64,000 nucleotides of DNA from Methanosphaerula subterraneus (GTDB lineage: Archaea; Halobacteriota; Methanomicrobia; Methanomicrobiales; Methanospirillaceae): contig NZ_CP170508.1 of the NCBI RefSeq assembly GCF_052055875.1, positions 558,001 through 622,000 on the forward strand, read 5' to 3'. Numbering within the stretch: position 1 is the first letter of the stretch; the number at the start of each line of letters is the position of its first letter. The notes under the pieces are model-generated. The model was not told the DNA's origin and ran no database searches. It saw nothing but the letters and a program-made list of their open reading frames with translations. Of the stretch, positions 39,001-47,653 are shown piece by piece. A program made the position numbers and the translations under genes.

Positions 39001-40234
39001 CCTCGAGGTAGATCGAGGCGCCTGCCGGCGCGGTCGAGACCAGGAAGTACCCGACGTCACCGCCGACGATCGGCGGCTCTTCTGGCGGGTAACCCGGCGT
39101 CCCCTCGATGATCTCGCCGAGCGAGAGGCCGAAGTAGGTAATGTCCCCGCCGGCGATCGTCCGGTCCGTCACGACAGCACCGTGGGGGTCGGTGTGGTCG
39201 ATGAGAGTGAGGGGAATGGCGTCGAGCTGCGCTTCCTGCGCCACCGCGAGGGGAAGGCCGTCGTTCACGTAATCCGGGATCTCCCAGCCGTCGGCACCGC
39301 GTACGACCTCGTGAAGCGTGTAGTGCGAGGGGCCGAACTCAGGCGTGGTCGCATTCGTGACGATGAATCGCGTCGGCGCGGTGTCGTTGCCGAGGATGTC
39401 GCCGGTGACGAAGTGCCAGTTCCCCATGTGGTCGTAGCTCTTGCCGGAGAGGACCTCGGCGAGGGAGAGGCGGTACCAGCCGATCTCGCCCGTGCTCGTG
39501 GTCGTGTCGTTCACGATCACGATGTGCGGGTCGGCGTGGGCGACGCGGCGCAGGTCGCTCTGGTTCAGGACGCTCTCGGGATATCTGAAGTCGCCGTTGT
39601 AGAACTTCTCGATCATCCAGCGGTCTGTGGACCTGACGGTGTCGATGTAGGTGTTGTACCACGTCTCGTTGTCCCGCTCGAAGACCTTCGAGACGATCTC
39701 ACCCCGGGTCGGGTCGGAGACGTTGCCGAGGATGTCGCCGGCGGCGTAGATCGGGGAGATCGAGGGGGACTCGCCCGGTGCGGGCTCGACCGGATAGACG
39801 ACGCCGGCCAGCGCCTCGGCCAGCGAGAGCCCGGTATACTGCATGTCACCGCCGGTGACCGTCGTGTCCGTGATGATCACGAGGATCGGGTCGACGTGGC
39901 CGACACGGCGGGCCTGCAGGTTCTCGACGAGGTTCTGCTCGTCGACCGTGAAGTCGTGGTTCCAGTACCCTGGAATCTCCCATCGTCCCGCGTTCCAAAC
40001 CACGTCGAACGTGGTGTAGTACGGGATCGAACCGGTCGTGTCCACGCTCGCAACCACGATGCGATCGGTCTGGTTCGCTGCGGTGATCTCCAGGACGTCC
40101 CCGGCGACATAGCGCTGGATGCCGGGGGTATACGATGCCTGCACACCTCCGACGAGCAGGCAGAGCGCGAGCAGCAGTAGAGCCGCCGGCGCCAGGGCGC
40201 GGAGGCGCCCAAAAGCAGATGAGATCTGGTCCAT
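36068..40234 (-). CDS. Giant modular surface protein: repeat domain, PEGA, CBM6, beta-helix, PKD-like
   Basis: About 1388 residues; the start at 40234 has AGGAGG five bases upstream (40237 is also possible). After a signal peptide come three repeats of about 115 residues, each opening with (A/T)GD(V/I)L and holding a G(L/R)SLAE or GLSLGE motif (residues about 38-385). Then a PEGA-like segment (about 392-472), a CBM6 domain (AEDYDLGGEGIAYHDTT, near 490-630), a right-handed parallel beta-helix of NosD type (near 650-980), two more CBM6 domains (near 1000 and 1156) and a C-terminal PKD-like domain. It is probably cell-wall or secreted, binding polysaccharide. It is transcribed divergently from the gene at 40545. 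Confidence 0.87.
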   Translation of the reverse strand: MDQISSAFGRLRALAPAALLLLALCLLVGGVQASYTPGIQRYVAGDVLEITAANQTDRIVVASVDTTGSIPYYTTFDVVWNAGRWEIPGYWNHDFTVDEQNLVENLQARRVGHVDPILVIITDTTVTGGDMQYTGLSLAEALAGVVYPVEPAPGESPSISPIYAAGDILGNVSDPTRGEIVSKVFERDNETWYNTYIDTVRSTDRWMIEKFYNGDFRYPESVLNQSDLRRVAHADPHIVIVNDTTTSTGEIGWYRLSLAEVLSGKSYDHMGNWHFVTGDILGNDTAPTRFIVTNATTPEFGPSHYTLHEVVRGADGWEIPDYVNDGLPLAVAQEAQLDAIPLTLIDHTDPHGAVVTDRTIAGGDITYFGLSLGEIIEGTPGYPPEEPPIVGGDVGYFLVSTAPAGASIYLEDLSSTRYPVGTTTDGPLNVTIHLTATPMRKVIATLSGYHDAVWNITQYPAKGQTVPVTLTLETSANGTPAPYKPLSVPGQVQAEDYDLGGEGIAYHDTTAGNEGGAYRQDDVDIETAGGITDVGWIRGGEWLAYTVNATTPQTVVLRLSAANPDATTKRVAISTNGTAAGTVDLRPTGSFGTFLIHDSTPFPLPAGATTVRLSFDGIERVNLDYLDFELPATQEPTPVPTPTPHLLISTPGLHTLDGDLSADGIGVLITSSDVVLDGMGHSIVGAGADGSIGVYATGLATPTSPGTIANVTIRNLSVRHWDEGIRVGGASETVVEEVVAEQNRVGISYGPRGGTTHDHVLRDSVLRENTDLGLALSYPAGGFAVERCSITGNGVGVSGDMLQSSDRTTNHIADCDVSENAGDGLTSRDGSFAVVRNCTFRANGDDGLEFVHGGAEIVGNRIEGNAGDGVHASDRGGCDIHGNWITGNGRGFVGGDWGSRVRNNYLNNTDNGYFGSFESGQLNYEKTGGANIVGGPYLGGNFWANPNGTGFSETHPDADRDGICDVPYVVNPEEGVTDYLPLAPSPGTPVVAPAPYTQHPVPGRIQAEEYDLGGEGIAYHDTTAGNEGGVYRHDDVDIETAGGITDVGWIRDGEWLIYTLNVPEGGPYLMTARVATPNEGLQAWISVNSEKEPFLIRFPKTGSFTTYTTAVEEYVSLPAGNTTVRLTFEGDGLNLDWIAFAPQPQTREPFQIPCTIQAEDYDLGGYVDTTPGNQGGAYRQDDVDIETGASGYDVGWIRTGEYLTYTVYVAEGGTYEMTARVASPNSGRTIVLSFFGETLATVAVPKTGSFDTYRTVSVPVTLTSGYHPLRLTFQGDGQNLDWIAFAPAGQTTTPTTPVPSGGASFVAEPTTAPHGSAVKFTLTPAEGKSIGSVLWSFDAPAHLETWNSRTVAPTFFYPAAGTFSPLVTVTYTDGSTETVQRTGYIRAT

Positions 40235-40544
40235 CATATCCTCCTGGCCGCTCTGCTCTGAAGCGGCGGTTGCTGAGCTGGCGCCCGGAAGAAGGAATGG
40301 CATGGCACCTCGCGTGGGAAGCACGACAGATGGTCTGTCTCTCCAGCTGGGGCGATCGAGAGATCTCAGTCTGAGGTGATAAACGTTGTGACCTCGCCGG
40401 GGTGGGCGGAGAACCGCTCCGCTCCGGGAAGGCCCCTCACTTCGACGAAGACCGGGGAACCCCGATAGTGACCCATCTCTCCCGCCCAGGGAGGCAGGGT
40501 TAATGACAGGAAAAGCCCATTCTAAATATTCTGTGTGGTGTTGA
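40235..40544. other. Divergent intergenic region between two surface-protein genes
   Basis: No gene seen. AGGAGG for the left gene lies at 40240-40245 (minus strand). The right edge is AT-rich (CTAAATATTCTG) and ends in GGTGTTGAATGAAA, resembling the start context of other surface genes here. Short plus-strand ORFs in between look spurious. Confidence 0.45.
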
Positions 40545-42812
40545 ATGAAATTTTCGTATAATTTGTATTTTTTGTGTCTCCTGTTGCTCCTGTGCAGTGC
40601 CGTCCAGACCGTTTCAGCCGATGGTGGATATGTGTACTCCACACAATGGGACACTTCGGCCGCGTTGAACGACTCCTATTACAGTATCTGGGGTATCGCG
40701 ACGGACAGCGCCGGCAATGTCTATGTCGCCGACTCGGAGAATGCCCGAATCAAAAAGTACGATTCGTCAGGCGGATTCCTCCAGGCCTGGGGCAATGACG
40801 GTCTGGAAGACCGCTCGCGAGACGGGCAGTTCAACCAGCCGCATGATGTCGCCGTCGACAGCGCCGGCAACGTCTATGTCGCCGATACCTATAACAGCCG
40901 GATCCAGAAGTTCGATTCGAACGGCGGATACCTCGCGCAATGGAACGGTTCCGCCTCGGCGGGCGGGCAGCTCAGAGAACCACGGGGGGTCGCCGTCGAC
41001 AGCGCAGGGAACGTCTATGTCGCCGACACGGGCAACAACCGGGTCCAGACGTTCGATGCGGCCGGCACCTTCCTCCAGGGATGGGGCAGTGCCGGCTCGG
41101 GAGACGGACAGTTCTCCGGGCCGATCGGTGTCGCCGTCGACAGCACCGGCAATGTCTACGTCGCCGACATGGAGAACAGCCGGATCCAGAAGTTCAATCC
41201 GTCCGGCGGATTCAGCAGGACAATGGGCAGTGCCGGCTCGGGAGACGGGCATTTCAGTTATCCCGTGGATGTCGCCGTGGACCGTGCTGACAACGTATAT
41301 GTCGCTGACTGGCTGAACAACCGGGTCCAGAAGTTCGATGCGAGTGGTACCTTCATCACGACCTGGGGCAATGATGGTTCGGCTAGTCGCCTGGGAGATG
41401 GGCAGTTCGGCAATCCGCAGGGTGTCGCCGTCGACAGCGCCGGGAACGTCTACGTGACCGACAATGGCAACAACCGGGTCCAGAAGTTCGCCCCGGAGAC
41501 TCCGCCCCCGGCACCAGCGCAGGCCGTTACCGCCGGCTTCTACGCCTTCGGCCATGTCGGCCAGGCCCCGTACTCGGTCCGGTTCCTGGACCAGTCGATC
41601 GGCTCTCCGACCGTATGGACGTGGGACTTCGGGGACGGCAGCACCTCGACCGAGCAGAACCCGACGCACGTCTTCAATAAGACCGGCGCCTGCAATGTGG
41701 CCCTGACCGCCTCGAACGACCTGGCGAGTGATACGGCGATCCAGTACCGGTGCATCATCGTAAACACGGTGCCGGTCGCCAACTTCACCGCGAACGCGAC
41801 CGCCGGCCGGACGCCGTTCACCGTGGAGTTCGCCGACCAGTCGACCGGAGCGAGCGGGTACCAGTGGCAGTTCGGCGACGAGCAGATGTCGACCGAGCAG
41901 AACCCGGTCCACACCTACTCGCAGCCAGGGACCTATACCGTGACGCTGGTCGTCTCCGGTGCGGACTACGGCAGCGTCTACACGCAGAAGTCCGGGTACA
42001 TTACCGTCACCAACCCGCCGACGGTCGGGTTCTCGGCGAACGTGACGGCCGGCCTCGCACCGCTCGGCGTGCGGTTCAACGAGTCGGTGAACGGCTCGGT
42101 CCAGTACTATTACTGGCAGTTCGGGGACGGGGCGACCTCGTTCGAGCCGAACCCGGTGCATGTCTACGATACCGCCGGGAAGTACACCGTCTCCCTCTAT
42201 GCGATCGGCCCGAATGGCACGCAGGTGAAGACGGTCGATGACTGCGTCAACGTCACCGACCCGGTCACCTCGACCCTGACTACGCTGGTCCCAACGAACA
42301 CCACGATGGTACCAACCGTCACGACGGTCGCACCGACGGTGACCGGCCTGGCGTACAACGGTCCGCACACCATCCCCGGCACGCTGCAGGCCGAGGACTA
42401 CGAGCACGGCGGCGAGGGGATCGCGTACCATGACACCACCGCCGGCAATGAAGGGGGAGTCTACCGGCAGGACGATGTGGACATCGAGGTGCTCGACATC
42501 GATCACAGTCCGAACGTCGGCTGGATCCGGGCCGGCGAGTGGCTGGCGTACACCGTGAACGTCACCACCGCCGGCACCTACGACGCCGGGTTCAGGGTCG
42601 CTTCATCCCACGCCGGCTCATCGGTCCAGGTCTACCTGGACGACGGCACGACCCCGGTCGCCATGGTCAACGTCCCGAACACCGGCGACTGGCCGGTCTT
42701 CCGGACCGTCCCGGTGCAGGTCACCCTGCCGGCTGGGCAGCACCGGCTGAAGCTTGCGTTCCCGACCGACTACGTCAACATCAACTGGATCGGTTTCGCC
42801 CAGAGGGGCTGA
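40545..42812 (+). CDS. Secreted NHL / PKD / CBM6 protein
   Basis: 755 residues. Signal peptide (LYFLCLLLLLCSAVQTVSA), then about six NHL repeats to residue 320, three PKD domains (WTWDFGDGSTSTEQNPTHVF, YQWQFGDEQMSTEQNPVHTY, YYWQFGDGATSFEPNPVHVY), a Thr/Val-rich linker near 575-600, and a C-terminal CBM6 (QAEDYEHGGEGIAYHDTT). PKD domains space out surface proteins, and CBM6 binds carbohydrate. It lacks the calcium-loop ending of its NHL paralogues, which is replaced by PKD-CBM6. Confidence 0.87.
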   Translation: MKFSYNLYFLCLLLLLCSAVQTVSADGGYVYSTQWDTSAALNDSYYSIWGIATDSAGNVYVADSENARIKKYDSSGGFLQAWGNDGLEDRSRDGQFNQPHDVAVDSAGNVYVADTYNSRIQKFDSNGGYLAQWNGSASAGGQLREPRGVAVDSAGNVYVADTGNNRVQTFDAAGTFLQGWGSAGSGDGQFSGPIGVAVDSTGNVYVADMENSRIQKFNPSGGFSRTMGSAGSGDGHFSYPVDVAVDRADNVYVADWLNNRVQKFDASGTFITTWGNDGSASRLGDGQFGNPQGVAVDSAGNVYVTDNGNNRVQKFAPETPPPAPAQAVTAGFYAFGHVGQAPYSVRFLDQSIGSPTVWTWDFGDGSTSTEQNPTHVFNKTGACNVALTASNDLASDTAIQYRCIIVNTVPVANFTANATAGRTPFTVEFADQSTGASGYQWQFGDEQMSTEQNPVHTYSQPGTYTVTLVVSGADYGSVYTQKSGYITVTNPPTVGFSANVTAGLAPLGVRFNESVNGSVQYYYWQFGDGATSFEPNPVHVYDTAGKYTVSLYAIGPNGTQVKTVDDCVNVTDPVTSTLTTLVPTNTTMVPTVTTVAPTVTGLAYNGPHTIPGTLQAEDYEHGGEGIAYHDTTAGNEGGVYRQDDVDIEVLDIDHSPNVGWIRAGEWLAYTVNVTTAGTYDAGFRVASSHAGSSVQVYLDDGTTPVAMVNVPNTGDWPVFRTVPVQVTLPAGQHRLKLAFPTDYVNINWIGFAQRG

Positions 42813-42940
42813 TTCATCCCATTTTTCCCAAAGACCGGTGCCGCGCCATCACCATGGCGTCCACCACCAGGGAATAGACTTCTCCTAGGACCCTCATCCC
42901 CGTGAAGAGAGCCCCGAACTTTTTGGTACCGGTACCGACG

Positions 42941-43031
42941 AGGCCGTTGCATAGCAAAGAGAGGAAGTTTTAAGAACAAGCTTTATCGTGAGACCGGGCC
43001 ATTCAGGAAATAGTGATAGTGGTGGTTCTGA
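42941..43031 (+). promoter_or_regulatory. Duplicated 5' region, copy B
   Basis: It matches 33851-33939, including AAGAACAAGCTTTATCG and GTGGTGGTTCTGA before the ATG at 43032. It starts with GGCCGTTGCATAG, equivalent to the last codons of the S9 peptidase gene, although no peptidase gene is present here. Confidence 0.6.
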
Positions 43032-45767
43032 ATGAAAACTTCGATCTTCTGGTATCTAGTCTGTGGCCTGCTCCTCGCTGGCAGCGTCCAGGTCGCTTCG
43101 GCTGAAGAGGGGTATATGAACAACTCCACACCGGCGGACATGGTCGGTGGAGACGGGCGGTTCTCCGGCGCCGGAGATGTCGCGGTCGACAGTGCGGACA
43201 CCGTCGCCACGACCACCCCGGCCGTAACCAGGGAACCCTATTTCCCATACAATGGGACGCACAGTGTCCCCGGCACCGTCCAGGCAGAGGACTATGACTA
43301 TGGTTTCGAAGGCTCCGCCTACCACGACACAACCCCCGGCAACCAGGGCGGCGCGTACCGCCAGGACGATGTTGACATCGAAACCGGCGCCAGCGGCTAC
43401 GATATCGGCTGGATCCAGGCCGGCGAGTACCTCACCTACACCGTCGAAGCGGCAGCATACGGCGACTACACCATCGCACTCCGGGCCTCCAACCCGGACG
43501 CAGCCGCAAAGACCGTGACCGTCTCATCGCGGCATTTTGATAACAACAACCCTCCGATCACCGTCAGCGTCTCATCCACCGGCTCGTTCGACACCTATGA
43601 CACCTTCACCTCTGCAGGCACCCTGTACCTCAGGGAAGGCAAGAATATTGTGACGGTGGCCTTCGGCGCCTCACGGATGAACCTCGACTCGATAACGTTC
43701 GGAAACGACGCAGTGCAGCCCCTTCAGGCTGCCTTCACCGTGAACACGGAAACGGTCCCGGCCGGGCAGCCGGTGATCGGCACCGATGGGTCGACCGGGT
43801 ACCCGGTTTCCTGGATCTGGAACTGTGGTGACGGTACCACCGCATCGAACCGGAAGATCATTCACCAGTATCGTGCTCCCGGCTCGTACACGATGAGTCT
43901 GGCGGTTAGAAACGGCTCACGGACCAGCACTGTCAGCAGGACGATCACCGTCACCCCCGGTCTTCTGACGGCGGATTTCGAGGTGGGGACCACCCCTGGC
44001 AGCACCATGGTCTGGATCATCGATAAGTCAGGGAATGCAACGACGGTCAGGTACGACCTTGGCGACGGTGTCGCCAGCAGGAACATCCCGGCGAACGGGC
44101 CACACCTCATCTACTATTACAGTGTGGCCGGCACCTACACGATCACCCAGACGGCGACCGGTGCCACCGGAGAGACCGCCACCAGACAGGTGAACGTGAC
44201 CGTCAGGAGTGTCCCGGTAACCCCGGATGTCACCCCGTACACACCCTCAACCATCGTCGAGGCCGAGGACTACGAGCACGGCGGCGAAGGAGTCGCCTAC
44301 CATGACACCACCCCCGGCAATGAAGGGGGAGCCTACCGCACCGACGATGTCGACATCGTGAACACCTCCGACGGAGGATACGCCGTCAGTCTCATCGAGC
44401 CCGGGGAATGGCTCGCCTACACGATCGACAATACCGGGACCACCCCGTTGAATCTCATCGTCGACTTCCATGTCGCCAGCACGAAGGAGGGAGGGGCCAT
44501 CCTGGTCGAGGTGGACGGAACCGTTGTGGAGACGGTCGGCGTACCCGACACGGGGAGCCTGTCAGACTTCGAAACCGTCTTTACCGACTTTATTATCTCT
44601 GAGGCTCCCCAGCATATCATCAGGCTCAGGTTCAATGGAGACAGCATGAGTCTCGATAAGATTGTCATCTTCTGGAACAGGAAGGTCGGGACCTATGCAG
44701 ATGGATGGGCGGTCGCGAACTTCACCCAGGATACGGTGAACGGGACCGCACCCCAGACCGTGCACTTCACCGATACGTCGCTGGACGAACAATATATATC
44801 AAAATGGCACTGGACCTTTGGAGACGGAGCGACATCTGAGGAACAGCACCCCACCCACACCTATCTCCAGCCGGGGGTGTACACGGCGAGCCTGTCCCTG
44901 GAGGGAATATCCCACTACTTCGAGTCTATTGGATATCAGGATCAGATCGGTCTGGGGTGGTTACAGATCTGGGGAGGGGATAACGGAAAGAAGTCGCAGA
45001 CGATCACCATCACCGGTGCGCCGGCCGCCACACCGGTGGCGAACTGCACGGTCACCCTCGTCGGGGGGCGGGAGATCCAGATCACCGATACCTCGGTGAA
45101 CGCCACCTCGGTGCGGTACGACCTGGGCGACGGCACCATCACCGACCTGACCGGGTTCAGGTACACCTACTGGCAGTCCGGAATCTACACGATCACGCTG
45201 ACTGCGACCAATGCCGCCGGCTCTTCGGTGAAGAAGGTCCAGGTATACGCGCCGGCGGTGCCGCCAGTCACGCCATCGATCGTGATCGGTTCCCCGTACA
45301 TCCCCGGCATCCTGCAGGCCGAGGACTACGACCTGGGCGGCGAGGGTGTCGCCTACCATGACACCACGCCCGGCAACGAAGGCGGGGCATACCGGCAGGA
45401 CGACGTCGACATCGAGACCGCGAACGGCGTCACGGACGTCGGCTGGATCCGGGACGGCGAGTGGCTCACCTACACCGTGAGTGTCACCCGGGCCGGGACC
45501 TACAACCTGGCGGCGAGCGTCGCGAGCCCGAACGACGGGCGAATGGTGGCGATCTCGGTCGACGGGGTTAAGAAGGTGGGCCTCTCTGTCTGGAACACCG
45601 GGTCCTTCGAGGCCTTCAGGACGACCTCTACCCTGGTCATGCTCCCGGCCGGCACTCACACCCTGACCCTGACCTTCCAGGGCGACGGCCAGAACCTCGA
45701 CTGGGTCGAGCTGACGCCGTTCGTCCCGCCCACCCCGACAACGCCGATGCCGGACGGGTCGACATGA
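43032..45767 (+). CDS. Secreted CBM6 / PKD modular protein with vestigial NHL segment
   Basis: 911 residues. A signal peptide (IFWYLVCGLLLAGSVQVASA) is followed by a short GGDGRFSGAGDVAVDSADTV, which is a broken NHL repeat. Then CBM6 (near 75-220), two PKD-like domains (near 235-400), a second CBM6 (near 400-550), two more PKD-like domains (one clear: KWHWTFGDGATSEEQHPTHTY) and a third CBM6 (near 755-900). It is probably an extracellular carbohydrate-binding or adhesion protein. The upstream region and leader peptide are shared with the gene at 33940. Confidence 0.86.
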   Translation: MKTSIFWYLVCGLLLAGSVQVASAEEGYMNNSTPADMVGGDGRFSGAGDVAVDSADTVATTTPAVTREPYFPYNGTHSVPGTVQAEDYDYGFEGSAYHDTTPGNQGGAYRQDDVDIETGASGYDIGWIQAGEYLTYTVEAAAYGDYTIALRASNPDAAAKTVTVSSRHFDNNNPPITVSVSSTGSFDTYDTFTSAGTLYLREGKNIVTVAFGASRMNLDSITFGNDAVQPLQAAFTVNTETVPAGQPVIGTDGSTGYPVSWIWNCGDGTTASNRKIIHQYRAPGSYTMSLAVRNGSRTSTVSRTITVTPGLLTADFEVGTTPGSTMVWIIDKSGNATTVRYDLGDGVASRNIPANGPHLIYYYSVAGTYTITQTATGATGETATRQVNVTVRSVPVTPDVTPYTPSTIVEAEDYEHGGEGVAYHDTTPGNEGGAYRTDDVDIVNTSDGGYAVSLIEPGEWLAYTIDNTGTTPLNLIVDFHVASTKEGGAILVEVDGTVVETVGVPDTGSLSDFETVFTDFIISEAPQHIIRLRFNGDSMSLDKIVIFWNRKVGTYADGWAVANFTQDTVNGTAPQTVHFTDTSLDEQYISKWHWTFGDGATSEEQHPTHTYLQPGVYTASLSLEGISHYFESIGYQDQIGLGWLQIWGGDNGKKSQTITITGAPAATPVANCTVTLVGGREIQITDTSVNATSVRYDLGDGTITDLTGFRYTYWQSGIYTITLTATNAAGSSVKKVQVYAPAVPPVTPSIVIGSPYIPGILQAEDYDLGGEGVAYHDTTPGNEGGAYRQDDVDIETANGVTDVGWIRDGEWLTYTVSVTRAGTYNLAASVASPNDGRMVAISVDGVKKVGLSVWNTGSFEAFRTTSTLVMLPAGTHTLTLTFQGDGQNLDWVELTPFVPPTPTTPMPDGST

Positions 45768-45879
45768 ACCAGAGGCCCACTCCTCATTTTCAGCGTATGG
45801 ACCCCTCCATCACCCTGGACAGCACACACTGGTGCCGGAATGGTACCAGTCCAAATAGGAGTACCATCAATGCTGGAGC

Positions 45880-46737
45880 ATGAGGTTGAGCATCGGTACG
45901 AAAATTCGTGCATCCGCCGATCTCATCAGGATGGATCTCGCCCTGGGTGCCGGGATCTTTTTTGTTGCCGGCGGGATTCTCGCTCTCGGAGGAGTGCCCC
46001 CGCTGAACCAGGTGCTGTTTGGATTCCTGACGATCTTCTTCATCTCCGGTTCTGCGAATATCTCCAACGATTATTTTGATCGTGATGTCGACAGGATCAA
46101 TCTGCCTGCACGACCCCTCCCATCGGGCCGCATCGCTGTCCCCGAGCTGTGGGCCCTCTTCTTCCTCTTCACCGCGGCCGGGCTGATGACCGCGGCCCTC
46201 CTCGGACCGCTGGTGCTGGCGCTGGTGGCAGTCCTCTGGGGGATCGCGCTGCTCTACAATATAAAACTGAAGAATTCCGGATTTGCCGGCAACCTGGTCG
46301 TGGCCGTCTGCGTTGCGATGACCGTGCTGCTCGGGGGGATCACGGCCGGCACCATCAACGGGCTCCTCCTGACCTTCGCGGCCCTGGCCTTCTTCTTCGA
46401 CCTCGGCGAGGAGATCGCATCGGATGCCATGGATGTCGAAGGGGATCGGCTCCGGTCCTCGAAGAGTCTTGCGAAGCGATGGGGCAGGACCGCTGCGATC
46501 CGGATCGCCGGGGTCGTGTTTGCCGCGTTCTGTCTGCTGACCCTGCTCCCCTTCGTACTGGGCTGGCTCGGGTACGACTACCTGTTCCTCGGTGCGGTCA
46601 TGGACCTCTGGACGATCTCCTGCTGGTGGAGGCTGGCGCGAGCCCGGACCGTCGACGAGGGGCGGGAACAGGTCCGCCGGCTGTACCTCGCCAGGGGATT
46701 GTTCGTCGTCGTATCTGTCATCACCAGGATTCGATAA
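45880..46737 (+). CDS. UbiA-family prenyltransferase (geranylgeranylglycerol-phosphate geranylgeranyltransferase-like)
   Basis: 285 residues, seven to nine membrane segments. The first Asp-rich motif NDYFDRDVDRINLPARPLPSG and the second DLGEEIASDAMDVEGDR bind the prenyl diphosphate through Mg. In archaea this subfamily usually makes digeranylgeranylglyceryl phosphate for ether lipids, but related enzymes use quinone or chlorophyll-like acceptors, so the substrate is not certain. GGAG precedes the ATG. It stands alone after the surface-protein gene. Confidence 0.8.
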   Translation: MRLSIGTKIRASADLIRMDLALGAGIFFVAGGILALGGVPPLNQVLFGFLTIFFISGSANISNDYFDRDVDRINLPARPLPSGRIAVPELWALFFLFTAAGLMTAALLGPLVLALVAVLWGIALLYNIKLKNSGFAGNLVVAVCVAMTVLLGGITAGTINGLLLTFAALAFFFDLGEEIASDAMDVEGDRLRSSKSLAKRWGRTAAIRIAGVVFAAFCLLTLLPFVLGWLGYDYLFLGAVMDLWTISCWWRLARARTVDEGREQVRRLYLARGLFVVVSVITRIR

Positions 46738-46802
46738 TTCGGGCAGGTTCATAGACCGGGAGATCGCCCGTCACCGGTATCGATCGCCGCAGAAGAGCGC
46801 CC

Positions 46803-47468
46803 TTACTCCCCGTCCTCCGCCGGGCACTCCTCGTACGCACCCCGGTTGTAGAGGTTGATCGCGAGGGCCACCAGGTCCTCGTCCCCAGGAAGCTCCAGCG
46901 CCGTCTTCCCCAGGATCCGGATCCTGACCACGGCCGGCGATGGCCCGGGAATCTCCTGCCACTCCGGGTCCTCGACATAGAGCCAGAGGATGGCCAGCAT
47001 CAGTCTCTGGTTCTCATCGTCGGCCAGGTAGTCGGCCATGGTGCCGTGCCCCTCGAGGCCGGCGCCGGTGATCTCCATCCCGGGAGTCGCCAGGAAGAGA
47101 TGCTCGTTCAACTCCCCGAGCAGCGCCCGGACCTCGTCGCCCGACGCCCCTCTCAGCATTCTTCCACCGTTCCGTGTCTGGATCTTCCCAAGCCCGTCCT
47201 TGAACGCGTCGACGTGCCGGTCGGCATACAGAACCTCGTCCTCACCATCCGGGAGATCGTTCGCACCGTACCGCAGTGACGAGAGGACCGTCGCGAAGTC
47301 GTCGACCGTGTTGTTCAGGTAGAGCAGCGATATCCCTGCACACGGACCACCATCCGCCCCGCCTTCCCACCGGCCGAAGAGATGGGTGGTGGGGAAGACA
47401 TCGGCGGGTTGGTACCAGAAGAGGGTGACCTCGTCGTCGTCCGAGAAGGGGATACGTTCGATCTGCAT
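46803..47468 (-). CDS. Hypothetical protein, tandem paralogue 1
   Basis: 221 acidic residues, no signal peptide or membrane segment. It begins MQIERIPFSDDDEVTLFWYQ; the middle contains HLFGRWEGGADGGPCAGISL and GMEITGAGLEGHGTMADYL, and the end GDEDLVALAINLYNRGAYEE. I do not recognise the family. The next gene on the same strand is a close paralogue, so the pair arose by duplication. Confidence 0.7.
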   Translation of the reverse strand: MQIERIPFSDDDEVTLFWYQPADVFPTTHLFGRWEGGADGGPCAGISLLYLNNTVDDFATVLSSLRYGANDLPDGEDEVLYADRHVDAFKDGLGKIQTRNGGRMLRGASGDEVRALLGELNEHLFLATPGMEITGAGLEGHGTMADYLADDENQRLMLAILWLYVEDPEWQEIPGPSPAVVRIRILGKTALELPGDEDLVALAINLYNRGAYEECPAEDGE

Positions 47469-47653
47469 GGGTGGGACGTACGTGAGGGGAGGTTAAATAG
47501 AATTCGAATGATGCCAGGATTTGTTCGCGCTCACTATCCGGCGGTATCCCTCATACATAATCGATATTCCTCAGAAATGCATTCATCTCCAGGGATGGTG
47601 TCAACACTCACCCCGCCGGTCAAAAAAGAGGGATCGGCCCTCATCTCCCGGTC

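Noticed and set aside
36068..40654. Extended 1528-codon start of the giant surface protein
   Set aside because: The upstream extension lacks a signal sequence; AGGAGG and a signal peptide support a start at 40234 or 40237.
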